NCBI RefSeq assembly: GCF_004143485.2
Contig: NZ_ML974132.1
Location: 247,024 to 311,023, forward strand
Direction: 5' to 3'
DNA length: 64,000 nucleotides
Source of the DNA: Halorussus amylolyticus
Lineage (GTDB): Archaea > Halobacteriota > Halobacteria > Halobacteriales > Haladaptataceae
Below the pieces are notes generated by a model that was given only the letters and a program-made list of their open reading frames with translations, made no database searches and was not told the origin of the DNA. The translations under genes were made by a program, and so were the position numbers. Shown piece after piece: positions 1-8,317 of this stretch. Within the stretch, counting starts at the first letter, position 1. Each line of letters opens with the position of its first letter.

Positions 1-233
1 GACCCGCGAACGCGAACGTCCCACGCCAGAATCGCACCGAGCGCGACCGGCAGTAGAAGGGTGTGAAACGCCGCGCGATGGGTGCCCGGTATTACGAGAC
101 CGACGAACACGTCGAGGTCGAGAAACGCAGTCGCCGCCATCACGACCAGAATAGACCGTCCGTCGAAGTCGTCCGCGAGCAGCGCGGTCCCGACGAGCCC
201 CGCGAGCGCGACGTGGACCACCGTCGATGGCAT
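1..233 (-). CDS. Membrane-bound metal-dependent hydrolase, YdjM/DUF457-like (partial)
   Basis: The window edge cuts this gene; only the first 77 codons are visible. The N-terminus starts MPSTVVHVALAG and holds hydrophobic segments separated by a polar turn. It then reads FLDLDVF followed by HRAAFHTLLLP. A short hydrophobic N-terminus with an early His, an Asp-rich D-x-D motif and an H-R-x-x-x-H-T motif is typical of the YdjM/DUF457 family of inner-membrane proteins, which are predicted, not proven, to be metal-dependent hydrolases. The ATG at 231-233 is the first in-frame start; an upstream ATG is out of frame. It is divergent from the HTH gene. The family call rests on motifs from a fragment, so it is moderate; the membrane location is firmer. 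Confidence 0.6.
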   Translation of the reverse strand, partial: MPSTVVHVALAGLVGTALLADDFDGRSILVVMAATAFLDLDVFVGLVIPGTHRAAFHTLLLPVALGAILAWDVRVRG

Positions 234-339
234 GTGCGTGCATTGGAAGCCTATCGCATTATCTGTTTCCCGACGGATTCGACGTTTGCCGAACCCGGAT
301 TTCGATACGCTTTTCCGAATCAGTCGCACAGTCGGGACC

Positions 340-1053
340 ATGACCGACCCCGACGACCCCCGCGGCCACCTCGCCGAGCGCATCGCGGGCGAGATAACCC
401 TGAGTGACGACCCGGGCGCGACGCTTCGAAAGTGGCGGACCGACTTCGGCGTCTCCCAGACCGACCTCGCCGCCCACCTCGACGTGTCGTCGTCGGTCGT
501 CAGCGACTACGAGAGCGGCCGCCGCCAGAGTCCCGGCATCGGCGTCGTCGCGCGCATCGTCTCGGGCCTGCTCGACATCGACGAGCGCCGGGGCGGCGAC
601 CGCATCCGCCAGTACGCTCGGGTCCTCTCGGCCGGGTTCGAGAGCGACATCGTGAACGACCTCCGGGAGTACCCGACCACGGTCCCGCTCTCGAAGTTCT
701 ACGACGCCGTGGGCGCGACTCAACTCTCGGGCGGCGACCACGACCACGTCACCGGCCACACCGTCATCGACAGCATCGAAGCCATCACCCGCCTCTCCAG
801 CGAGGAGTTCTACCGCCTCTACGGCCAGTCCACGAGCAGGGCGCTCATGTTCACCAACGTCACGCGCGGCGAGTCGCCGCTGGTCGCGATGCGCGTCGTG
901 AACCCGACGCCGAACGCCGTTGTTCTGCACGGTCTGGACCGCGATGATTTGTGGGAACACGCGCCGAAGTTGGCGCAGTTGGACGGCTTCGCGTTGGCGG
1001 TGACGAACGTGCCGATAGACGACGTGCTGGAGGCGTTGCGGGAGTTTCGGTGA
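340..1053 (+). CDS. Helix-turn-helix transcriptional regulator (COG1709-like)
   Basis: This 237-residue protein has an XRE-type helix-turn-helix near the N-terminus (about residues 25-75): an LRKWRTDFGVSQTDLA helix pair, then SSSVVSDYESGRR as recognition helix. The rest (about 110-237) is a conserved haloarchaeal domain of unknown ligand, containing TGHTVIDSIEAI and a hydrophobic C-terminus. Known relatives are annotated as predicted transcriptional regulators. A frame open further upstream lacks codon bias, and the ATG at 340 gives the expected short N-terminus before the HTH. The gene is monocistronic and divergent from the truncated hydrolase gene. Its target and effector cannot be read from the sequence. 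Confidence 0.8.
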   Translation: MTDPDDPRGHLAERIAGEITLSDDPGATLRKWRTDFGVSQTDLAAHLDVSSSVVSDYESGRRQSPGIGVVARIVSGLLDIDERRGGDRIRQYARVLSAGFESDIVNDLREYPTTVPLSKFYDAVGATQLSGGDHDHVTGHTVIDSIEAITRLSSEEFYRLYGQSTSRALMFTNVTRGESPLVAMRVVNPTPNAVVLHGLDRDDLWEHAPKLAQLDGFALAVTNVPIDDVLEALREFR

Positions 1054-1099
1054 GTCTGTCGCAAGAAAGCTTATCACGTACTATTCACCACGATGGGAT

Positions 1100-1486
1100 G
1101 TGCAGACAAAGCAGTCCCGGCGTGCCATTATTACAACTGTAGCACTCACCGTACTACCAACAACGGGGTGTCTGTTCGGTAGTACGCACCCCAAGGAGGC
1201 AGAGAATCTCTCCATCGAGGTCGCGAACGAAACAACCACAGACCAGACTGTAACAGTTCAACTCCGTACCTCAGATGAGTCGGTCAATTTCGAACAAACA
1301 GAGGAGATTTCACCCAAGGACGCGGCCGATTTTCAGCTAGAAAATCCAGCGACCGAATATACACTCACTACGGACGTAGAGTCCGGACCGTCAAAATCCG
1401 AGGGGTGGGAAGTCAACAGTTGCACAAGTGCGATAAATGTCGAAATTTACTCCGATAGAGTTGACTATATATACAGTGCATGCTGA
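1100..1486 (+). CDS. Small secreted lipoprotein, unknown function
   Basis: This 128-residue protein begins at a GTG. A positively charged N-terminus (QTKQSRRA) and hydrophobic stretch lead to an LPTTGC lipobox, so the mature protein probably starts at Cys24 with a lipid anchor. The arginine pair may serve as a Tat signal, as in many haloarchaeal lipoproteins. The mature part is Thr/Glu-rich with alternating beta-strand character (NLSIEVANETTTDQTVTVQL) and two late cysteines, suggesting one beta-sandwich domain. Base composition is clearly less GC-rich than the neighbours and codon use is relaxed, which suggests recent acquisition. No function is recognised. Confidence 0.65.
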   Translation: MQTKQSRRAIITTVALTVLPTTGCLFGSTHPKEAENLSIEVANETTTDQTVTVQLRTSDESVNFEQTEEISPKDAADFQLENPATEYTLTTDVESGPSKSEGWEVNSCTSAINVEIYSDRVDYIYSAC

Positions 1487-2063
1487 CGATATCTTTCAAA
1501 TTGAAATATTAAGCGGTGACTTGCGACGGTCAATATCCGGCTTCCCCTCAATTATAAGTATACACTTTTCTTTGAAGACACGCATGTAACGTGGTCTTCA
1601 ATTGCCGTTCGCTCATTTGTTTTAGGCACGCTTGGGAGATTTGAGTACACGGAAGTGACGTAGCCGTCTAACTCACCAACAGGATCGTCGCAGTGGTTGG
1701 CATAGTACCATTGACTCCATATCACATCATTGAAGTATATTTAATTATAATATATTTATATAAAGCCACTTACTTAGTCTCCTATTTCATCTCCTATGGA
1801 TAATTTCTCCACTTCCAGTCTGCCATGGTTCTTTATATGAATGTTTGGGACTGCTTTGACAGAGAGACGAACTTCCTTTTTTGGTGGTGATTGGATACGG
1901 CCTCACTTGTTCTACGCCTTCATTTTTATATCCAGTAAATGTCACGTTTTTGCTGGTAAACTGATGGTTATGGACCATAAGCTCTCGAACGCTCGCGGTC
2001 GCTCTGCGACCGCGAGCGTTCGATGCCAGCGTCGATAGAAGGAAAGAGGACTTTCGAACCGCG
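1487..2063. other. AT-rich intergenic region without a supported gene
   Basis: This 577-base stretch is much richer in A and T than the rest of the window, with runs such as tatatttaattataat near 1736-1752. Short frames of about 63-65 codons exist on both strands (1787-1978 and 1841-2038), but they overlap each other, lack the acidic codon bias of haloarchaeal genes and resemble no known protein. The only clear feature is the palindrome at 1985-2023. Together with the low-GC lipoprotein gene it forms an atypical island of about 0.9 kb. Confidence 0.6.
1985..2023. terminator. Perfect 18-bp inverted repeat, probable terminator or extragenic palindrome
   Basis: Bases 1985-2002 (tcgaacgctcgcggtcgc) are the exact reverse complement of 2006-2023, with a three-base TCT loop. 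The palindrome lies 41 bases beyond the stop of the HMG-CoA synthase gene, which is read from the minus strand, so a transcript from that gene would fold here. It could end transcription or protect the 3' end. It may also belong to a dispersed palindrome family. Confidence 0.55.
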
Positions 2064-3401
2064 TTAGGCCACGTAGTCGTAGATTCGCTCGTTCATCCGA
2101 CCGCGGCCGGTGAAGACGAACTCGCCGTTCGGCACGGTGAAGTCCTCCATCTCGATGGTCTTGTCGTGGTTGTGGCGGTCGTGGACGTTCTCGTACTCGG
2201 CGAACGAGAGGTCGTAGCGGTTCGCGATTTGCTCGTCCACGTTGAGCTGTTCGATTTCGTCCTTCCAGCCGTCGGCGACCGTCTCGGCGTGGATTTCGGC
2301 CTGCGCGCCCGAGCCGTACGAGCCGACGCCGAGCACCTCGCCCGCGAGGTCGCGACCCTCCTCGGCGGCGCGCTTGAGCGCGGCGGCCCGCGCGATGTGG
2401 ACCGACCCGGTGTACCAGTTGCCGACTTCACGCGAGATGTCGAGCGTCGGCTCGATGACCTCGTCGTACCACTCGCGGTACGCGTCGGTGGCCTTGAGTT
2501 CGTCCATGTGGTCGCGGATGGCCTCCTCGTAGGCTTCGCGGTCCTCGAAGTCGTCCTCGCGCGGTTGGAATCCGATGTCCTCGGCGAGCGCCTCCTCGAT
2601 GGGCGTGTCCCGAATCATGTGGCGGTAGGCCAGCACGGCGGCCTTCCGGACCATCCCGGGGAACGGCGTGTGGAACGGGACGTACGCGAAGTCGTCGGGG
2701 TGGGAGTCGCCCGCGACCGACTCGTAGTCTTCGAGCGCCTCGCGCATCCGGGCGAGGTACACCTGCATCGAGCGCTTGCCGTCCACGCTCGGGAACTGCT
2801 GATTCGGCTTGAGGAAGTCGGTTTCGTCGGCGCTCCCGTAGCCCTGCTCGGTCGAGAGTTCGACGAGGTCGGGGTCCTCGGTGATGAGCATCGCGACCGC
2901 GCCCGCGCCCTGCGTGGCCTCGCCGGGGTCGCCGCGAGCGTAGAGGGCGGTGTCGGTCGCCACGACGAGTGCCGCTCGGCCGCGATTCCGCCCGGCCTTA
3001 ATCCAGTTGTAGGCGTCGTCTAAGCTCTGGGTTCCCGCGATGCACGCGAACTTTCGCTCGCCCTTGTTGGCGTGGTGGAAGTCCCCGTCGTACACCTGTT
3101 CGAGACAGCCCGCGATGTACGTCGAGACGGGCTTGGAGTTGTCGAACGACGACTCGGTCGCCACGTCGATGCGCCCGATGTCGTCGGGACGCAGGCCCTT
3201 GCGGTCCATCAGGCGGTGGGCGGCGTTCGCGCCCATCGTGACGATGTCTTCGTGTGCGTCGGGGAACGAACTGGCGTGCAGTCCGAGTCCCTTCGTGTAC
3301 TTCTCGGGGTCCTCGCCCTTCTCGGGCGCGAACGTCTCCGCGAGGTCGAGTTTGAGCTTCCCCGTCCAGATTTCGATGGCGTCGATACCGACGGCTGTCA
3401 T
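2064..3401 (-). CDS. hmgB: Hydroxymethylglutaryl-CoA synthase
   Basis: This enzyme condenses acetyl-CoA with acetoacetyl-CoA to HMG-CoA, the second step of the mevalonate route to archaeal isoprenoid lipids and carotenoids. The 445-residue protein has the thiolase-like fold with the expected catalytic residues: Glu83 in ATESSFDNSK, nucleophile Cys120 in FACIAGTQS and His244 in FHTPFPG. Length and motifs match haloarchaeal homologues (hmgB in Haloferax naming, mvaS elsewhere). The start fits a TATA-like sequence about 25 bases upstream, giving a leaderless or nearly leaderless mRNA. It is cytoplasmic and transcribed alone, separated from the surface-protein gene behind it by a perfect palindrome. 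Confidence 0.95.
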   Translation of the reverse strand: MTAVGIDAIEIWTGKLKLDLAETFAPEKGEDPEKYTKGLGLHASSFPDAHEDIVTMGANAAHRLMDRKGLRPDDIGRIDVATESSFDNSKPVSTYIAGCLEQVYDGDFHHANKGERKFACIAGTQSLDDAYNWIKAGRNRGRAALVVATDTALYARGDPGEATQGAGAVAMLITEDPDLVELSTEQGYGSADETDFLKPNQQFPSVDGKRSMQVYLARMREALEDYESVAGDSHPDDFAYVPFHTPFPGMVRKAAVLAYRHMIRDTPIEEALAEDIGFQPREDDFEDREAYEEAIRDHMDELKATDAYREWYDEVIEPTLDISREVGNWYTGSVHIARAAALKRAAEEGRDLAGEVLGVGSYGSGAQAEIHAETVADGWKDEIEQLNVDEQIANRYDLSFAEYENVHDRHNHDKTIEMEDFTVPNGEFVFTGRGRMNERIYDYVA

Positions 3402-3422
3402 GTACGGGGATGCGGCGAGGAG

Positions 3423-3432
3423 CTATAAGATT
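3423..3432 (-). promoter_or_regulatory. TATA-like promoter element of hmgB
   Basis: On the minus strand the sequence reads atcttatag, centred about 25-30 bases before the hmgB ATG at 3401. Position and AT-richness against a GC-rich background fit an archaeal TATA box driving a leaderless transcript. The call rests on spacing and composition only. Confidence 0.45.
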
Positions 3433-3442
3433 TTGTCGATGA

Positions 3443-3466
3443 GGAGTTCGACGCGCGTCGAACTCC
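3443..3466. terminator. Perfect 24-bp palindrome between the surface-protein gene and hmgB
   Basis: Bases 3443-3454 (ggagttcgacgc) are followed directly by their exact reverse complement at 3455-3466. The palindrome is 28 bases beyond the stop of the gene at 3494-6574 and about 42-65 bases before the hmgB start, just upstream of its TATA-like box. It could be the terminator of the surface-protein gene, or an operator for a dimeric regulator of hmgB. A zero-base loop is unusual for a terminator and fits an operator slightly better. Confidence 0.45.
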
Positions 3467-3493
3467 GGCTCCCGGGTGTCGCGGCGACCCCGC

Positions 3494-6400
3494 CTACTGC
3501 TGTTGGAAATAGAACTCCTGTTGGGTGCCGTCCGCCAGCGTGAGCGTCACGGTCACGTCGGCGTTCGCCGCCGAACTCGCGAACTGGAGCGTTCCGAGGT
3601 CGTCGGTGAATCCTCGGAAGTCGATTTCCGCGTCGTCGTCGTCCGAGGCGAGGACGGCCTCCGACCCGCCGTTGTTGCTGTCGCCGACCAGGTTGTACGA
3701 GGTTCCGTCCGCCTCGAACCGACCGTTCGACCCGCCGCCGCCCCGATTTGCCGCGCCGACTTGGGTCGCCCGGAGAATCGCGAGTTCGTCGCTGTCGCCG
3801 TTGTTTATCCGGACGTTGTTGGCGACGCCGGACGCATCGACCGCGAAGTCCGTGACGGTCACGGTTTCGCTCCCGGCGTTTTCGACGGTGAACGTGAGTT
3901 GCGTCCCGCTGTTCACGCCGTCTGACTCGACCGCCTGTATCGCCTGTCCCGACGAACCGCCGTCTCCGCCGCCGTCGTTCGTCCCGTCGCCGGTCTCGGT
4001 CACGCGTTCGATGTCCACGATGGTTCCCGATTCGTCGTACACCCGGACCGTGATTTCGAACTCGTCGCCGTTGTCCTGATAGGTGTCGAGTTGGTCCTGT
4101 CCGCTCGTCGTCTGGAGCGTGTTCGTCTCGACGGTTTCGCCCGTGTCGAGGTTCTTGTACTCGACCTCGACAGACCCGAACGTCCCGGACGGGTCGGACA
4201 CGTCGTAATCAACCTCGAAGTCCGAGTTCCACGGCTCGCTCACGTCGGTCACATCGACGTTGGTGAGGGTCGGACTCGTCGCGTTCGCCAGGAGTTCGTT
4301 TCCGGTAGGCTCGTCGCCGTCCGCGACATCGGTGACGGTCACGTCGTCCACTTTCAGCCCGTCGTTGTCGTACACCCGGTAGATGATTTCGTAGTCCTGA
4401 CCGTTTCCGTAGCCGGGTTCGTACGACGCGCGCCCTCGGGATTGGTTGAGTGTCTCGGTCCGGGTCGCCGAGTCGTCGTCGAGGTTCCGGAACTCGACCT
4501 CGACGCGCCCGAGCGCGTCGCGGTTCGTCACGTTGTACGAGGCGTCGTACACCGCGCCGTCCTCTTGGTCGCTCGCGTCGGTTATCCACCGACCCGCGAG
4601 TTCGGGGTCGGTCGGCGAGCCGAGGTCGTCGTCGTCGCCGGGGTCCACGCTGTCGGCCTCGTCGCGGAGCGAGCGCTCCGCGAGGACGCTCCCGTTCTCC
4701 GCTAGCGCGCGAATCGTGATGTCGTACGTGTCGCCCTCGCCGTATCCGGCGTCGTAGTTGACGGTTCCAACGGTCCCGTTGCTCGGTATCGTCTCGGTGA
4801 GTTCGGTGCTGTTGAGGTTCTCGAACTCGACTTCGACGCCGTCGTACGACGACCACGCGTTCGAAATCTCGTACGAGACGCTGTACTGGGGTTCGTTCCC
4901 GCTCACGTCGGTGTTGTCGGTCACCGACCAGTTCAGTCGGGGGTCGGGACTCGGACCGGGACCGGTCGGCGGGACCACCACATCGACCGTGAGGTTGTCG
5001 GCGTCACCGCCGCTCGCGACGTAGGCGGTGACGGTGCCGTTCCGCTCGGGCACGTCGAGTCTGGTGGTGTTCTCGCCGTCGTCCGTGACGCCGGCCGTCG
5101 GGGATAGCTCCCCGAAGGTGCTGTTGTTCAGTGCGTAATCGGCGGTCGCGCCGGTGAGCGGGTCGCCGTTCTCGGTCACGCTCGCGGTCAGGTTCGCGGT
5201 CGTTCCCTGACTCGCGTTCAGCGTACACCGCGTGAGTTCGAGGTCGCAGTCGAGTCCGTCTCCGGTCGCGTCGGCCCAGTTCACGTCGTACGCGCCGCCG
5301 CCTCCGCCGCCTCCCCCGTCCGTCCCGCTCCCGTCGGTGTTCACCACCGTCAGATTGAAACTCATGTTCTCGCGCGCGCCGGGCGAGAACGTCGCGCCGT
5401 CGGGCACGTCGTCGATGCTGACGTTCACCCGGACGTCCTCGTTCGGGCCGTCGATGTCGGTCGGGCCGTCGTAGCGAATCGTCGCCCGACCCTCGCCGTC
5501 GGTCGCGAGGTTCGTGAGGCCCCGTTGGCTTTCGGACCCCTGCGATGCGATGGTGTCGCCGGTGAGATTCCGGTTCGGACTCGCGAGCGTCGCGTTCAAG
5601 CGCGCGTCCGACACCGGATTGTTGTACCGGTCGCGCACCTCCACGACGAGCGACTGCCCGCTGTTCTCGGCCACGCTCTCGTCGTCGCCCGACGCGTCGG
5701 TGACGTAGTGGGCGCGCTCGCCGGTCACGTCCGACCCCACGCCCACCTTCGCGAGTTCGAGTTCGTAGCGTCCGGGTTCGAGGACGAGTCGGACCGCGTC
5801 TTCCCCGGTCACGTTCTCGACCGCTTGGACGCGGGCGTCGGGGTCCGTCCGGTCGGGGTCGAGTTCGCCGTCGAGGAGTTCCTCCCACTCTCCGGCGTGG
5901 CGACTCGTCGGAATCACGAGCGTCACGTTCTCGTCGGTCTCGTTTTCGACCGTGACGGTTCGCGTCGCGGCGCTCACCGCGCGCACGTCTACGCTCGCGG
6001 CGGCGTTCGACGTCCGCGAATAGCTTCCGTTCACTGCCACGAGCGAGATTCGGTTGCCGTCCACGAGTCGCTGGCCCGCGAGCGTCACGTTCGCGCTCGC
6101 GAACCGATTGTAGAGGACGCTGTTGTCGTAGACGGTCTCCGGTGCGTCCTGATAGCCGTTGTACCGCGGGTCGAAGGTCAGCCCGCGGGTCGAGAACCCC
6201 CGGGGGTCGCCGGTCCAGTAGTCGCCGACCTCGCCGCTCGCGACCGCGTTGTCCACGGTGAAGTTCGCGGCGGACGTGGTTTCGAGTCTGCCCGCGGTCG
6301 GCGGCGGATTCACGAAGAACGCGCGCTCGGGGTACCGGGTGCTGAGCGACACCACGGCCGACCCGTCGCTTCCGGTCGCCGCGGTCCCGAGGAGTTCGTC

Positions 6401-6574
6401 GCGCAGGTCCTGGAGTTCGCCCTGGACCTGCTGGTGGTGGTTGAACTCCACCTGCTCGTTCTGCTGTGGGACGACCGTGGCCTGGTAGGTCGAGAGGAGT
6501 ACTATCAGGACCGCGAACAGTAACACTGTTCCGATCTGGACCGTCACCCCGCGGTCGTCCGTACGGAATCGCAC
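3494..6574 (-). CDS. Large pilin-like secreted surface protein with Ig-like repeats
   Basis: This 1026-residue protein starts MRFRTDDRGVTVQIG followed by a hydrophobic helix (about residues 10-35), a short positively charged leader resembling a type IV pilin or archaellin N-terminus, then a coiled-coil-like region (about 40-62). Residues 70-410 form a conserved head rich in N-x-S/T sequons. A poly-Gly linker (about 419-428) leads to beta-sandwich domains: one at about 430-535, then three clear tandem repeats at about 545-645, 658-755 and 767-862. Each repeat carries a V-E-V-E-F/Y-x-N-L-D/N core and a Y-x-x-G-x-x-Y/F-x-I-T strand. A second Gly-rich linker precedes a C-terminal beta domain (about 875-1026). 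The many sequons suggest N-glycosylation outside the cell. It has its own TATA box. Whether PibD cleaves the N-terminus is inference. Confidence 0.75.
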   Translation of the reverse strand: MRFRTDDRGVTVQIGTVLLFAVLIVLLSTYQATVVPQQNEQVEFNHHQQVQGELQDLRDELLGTAATGSDGSAVVSLSTRYPERAFFVNPPPTAGRLETTSAANFTVDNAVASGEVGDYWTGDPRGFSTRGLTFDPRYNGYQDAPETVYDNSVLYNRFASANVTLAGQRLVDGNRISLVAVNGSYSRTSNAAASVDVRAVSAATRTVTVENETDENVTLVIPTSRHAGEWEELLDGELDPDRTDPDARVQAVENVTGEDAVRLVLEPGRYELELAKVGVGSDVTGERAHYVTDASGDDESVAENSGQSLVVEVRDRYNNPVSDARLNATLASPNRNLTGDTIASQGSESQRGLTNLATDGEGRATIRYDGPTDIDGPNEDVRVNVSIDDVPDGATFSPGARENMSFNLTVVNTDGSGTDGGGGGGGGAYDVNWADATGDGLDCDLELTRCTLNASQGTTANLTASVTENGDPLTGATADYALNNSTFGELSPTAGVTDDGENTTRLDVPERNGTVTAYVASGGDADNLTVDVVVPPTGPGPSPDPRLNWSVTDNTDVSGNEPQYSVSYEISNAWSSYDGVEVEFENLNSTELTETIPSNGTVGTVNYDAGYGEGDTYDITIRALAENGSVLAERSLRDEADSVDPGDDDDLGSPTDPELAGRWITDASDQEDGAVYDASYNVTNRDALGRVEVEFRNLDDDSATRTETLNQSRGRASYEPGYGNGQDYEIIYRVYDNDGLKVDDVTVTDVADGDEPTGNELLANATSPTLTNVDVTDVSEPWNSDFEVDYDVSDPSGTFGSVEVEYKNLDTGETVETNTLQTTSGQDQLDTYQDNGDEFEITVRVYDESGTIVDIERVTETGDGTNDGGGDGGSSGQAIQAVESDGVNSGTQLTFTVENAGSETVTVTDFAVDASGVANNVRINNGDSDELAILRATQVGAANRGGGGSNGRFEADGTSYNLVGDSNNGGSEAVLASDDDDAEIDFRGFTDDLGTLQFASSAANADVTVTLTLADGTQQEFYFQQQ

Positions 6575-6600
6575 TACCCGTTCGTTTCAGGGCAGACAGT

Positions 6601-6610
6601 TAAAAATAGC
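6601..6610 (-). promoter_or_regulatory. TATA box of the large surface-protein gene
   Basis: The minus strand reads gctattttta about 27-36 bases before the ATG at 6574, in an otherwise GC-rich gap. The spacing matches haloarchaeal TATA boxes of leaderless genes. Confidence 0.55.
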
Positions 6611-6635
6611 GTCTACTCGGCGTCGTGCCCTCGGT

Positions 6636-7217
6636 TCAGTCCTCGTCTTCCTCGACCACTTCGGGGTCGCTCATCGCGCTCTGGAGGCTGTCGAGACCGT
6701 TTACCCACTCGGTGACGAGTCCGTATTCGAGCTCTTCTGTCACCGCCATGTCGAGTTCGTCGCCGTCGATGATGCGCGTCCCGGCGGCCGCGACCAACCC
6801 GAGCGCGGAGTCGAGGTCCTCGGCCTCCTCGGCCCGGCCCGCTTCCACGACGTACTCCTCGACGGTCGCCTCGTCGGCGGGACCGTTCGCGACGTACTCC
6901 TCGGCGGCGTAGAAGACGCAGACGAGACTCGTCTGGACGCCGTCGATGAGCATCGCCTTCTCGTCGCTCTCGAACTCGACCTCCGAGAGGACGACCTCCC
7001 GGATGTCGGCGAGTTCGCCGAGCGCCTCCTCGTCGTCCACGTCGCCGTCGTCGAACGCGGTGACGATTTTAGCGACGGCGATAGCCACGTCGTCCTGTAG
7101 ATTGAGCAGGAGACGGGCCGAGTCCTCGTTCTCCGGGTCGATGTCCTCCTCGCGGATGCGGTCGAGCCAGTTTTGCCAGCGTTCGTCGGAGTAGAACTCC
7201 TCCGGGGGCGCGCTCAT
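6636..7217 (-). CDS. DUF2150 family protein
   Basis: This very acidic, soluble, mostly helical protein of about 193 residues matches the haloarchaeal DUF2150 family: N-terminus PPEEFYSDERWQNWLDRI, centre LLNLQDDVAIAVAKIV, a VQTSLVCVFYAAEEYV helix and an acidic tail VVEEDED. Its role is unknown. An ATG nine codons further upstream (7244) is possible, but the sequence gatttatgag overlapping that codon is correctly placed as a TATA box for the start at 7217, so the shorter form is preferred. The TatD-like gene lies upstream in the same direction with a gap of about 70 bases. Confidence 0.8.
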   Translation of the reverse strand: MSAPPEEFYSDERWQNWLDRIREEDIDPENEDSARLLLNLQDDVAIAVAKIVTAFDDGDVDDEEALGELADIREVVLSEVEFESDEKAMLIDGVQTSLVCVFYAAEEYVANGPADEATVEEYVVEAGRAEEAEDLDSALGLVAAAGTRIIDGDELDMAVTEELEYGLVTEWVNGLDSLQSAMSDPEVVEEDED

Positions 7218-7314
7218 ATCATCTTCGAACGTTGCGCGACTCATAAATCCTGCGAGGCTGAGTTCGCCGTGTGAAACTGTCGCTTTGTGATATTCGGCCG
7301 TGTTCGGCGCTCTG

Positions 7315-8187
7315 CTACCGTTCCAGCGTCGATTCGGACCGGTTCAGTGTCGATTCGGTGTCGATGTCGTACACGCGCGCTGGCGTCTCGACGTGGGCGG
7401 TTCGAATCGCGTCGTCGTACCCTTCTTCGCGGAGCCACCGGACCCGACGGGGCACCGTCTTGGGCCCCATAACCGCACCGGGGCGGTCGGGGTCGTCCAC
7501 GAAGTCGGTCTCCATCAGGAAGGGGTCGCCGCCCTCGGCGGCGACTTCGAGGCGGTCCCTTTCGCTCATCACGCTCGGGGTCGGTCCGGCGAGTCGCCCC
7601 CCGGCGTAGTGCTTGACGACCTTCTCGCGCGCGAGTCCCGCGTCGGCGGCCCAGTCGGCGATTTCGGTCAGGTCCTCGCTCGCCTCGGTGTGGAGTTGGA
7701 CCGCACAGTCGTTCGCCGCGCCGAGCGCGAGGCCGTGCCGGAGGACCGCGTTCGACGCCTCCCACACCGACTCCGAGACTTCGTAGTGCGGGCGACCGGT
7801 CTTGAGCGCGAGTGCGTCACCCGCGGCAACGTACTCGGCCGCGCGGTCGAGTCCGGCCGCCATCAGGTCGCGGGCCTCGTCGGGCGCGAACCCCCGGTCG
7901 TCCACCAACTTCGAGACGAGACCGGGGTGGACGCCCAGCACGGGCCACGCTCGACCGTCTAAGATTTTGTTCGCGCGTGCGACCACGTCGAGCGTCGTCT
8001 CGAAGACCGGCCGGAAGTCGGCTCCCTCGTCGGGTTCGACGCCGAGAAGCCACGAGGGCTTGTTCACCACGAGCAGGTGGGTGCCGCCGCTCCGCGCGAA
8101 GTCCTTCACGGCCTCGACTCCCCGGCCGTGGTCGGGGTCGAGGTGGAGGTGATTGTCGAGGACGGGCGTTCCGAGGTCGTCGTTCAT
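7315..8187 (-). CDS. TatD-related metal-dependent hydrolase
   Basis: This 290-residue amidohydrolase-superfamily protein has the N-terminal metal motif DNHLHLDPD (His13 and His15). Later candidate ligands are HYE, QLHTE (in the CAVQLHTEAS strand), HYAGG and a final METDF acid, in the order seen in TatD-type TIM-barrel hydrolases (COG1099). TatD proteins are reported DNases or D-aminoacyl-hydrolases; the substrate of this archaeal branch is not established. The ATG at 8187 gives the usual short N-terminus before the barrel. It precedes the DUF2150 gene in the same orientation. The family call is firm, the substrate unknown. Confidence 0.85.
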   Translation of the reverse strand: MNDDLGTPVLDNHLHLDPDHGRGVEAVKDFARSGGTHLLVVNKPSWLLGVEPDEGADFRPVFETTLDVVARANKILDGRAWPVLGVHPGLVSKLVDDRGFAPDEARDLMAAGLDRAAEYVAAGDALALKTGRPHYEVSESVWEASNAVLRHGLALGAANDCAVQLHTEASEDLTEIADWAADAGLAREKVVKHYAGGRLAGPTPSVMSERDRLEVAAEGGDPFLMETDFVDDPDRPGAVMGPKTVPRRVRWLREEGYDDAIRTAHVETPARVYDIDTESTLNRSESTLER

Positions 8188-8317
8188 GCGCGTGGATTCG
8201 GGGTCGAAGGTGGAAAATTCGGTGGTTTCGATGTGGCGGTTCGCACGCCAATTGTAGATTCTCTTGCGAAAATTCGTGGTGAGTACGCACCGAAGACGGC
8301 GGAATTACCAACAGCCA

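Noticed and set aside
1787..2038. Two short overlapping frames in the AT-rich region
   Set aside because: They lack haloarchaeal codon bias, overlap on opposite strands, and one crosses the palindrome.
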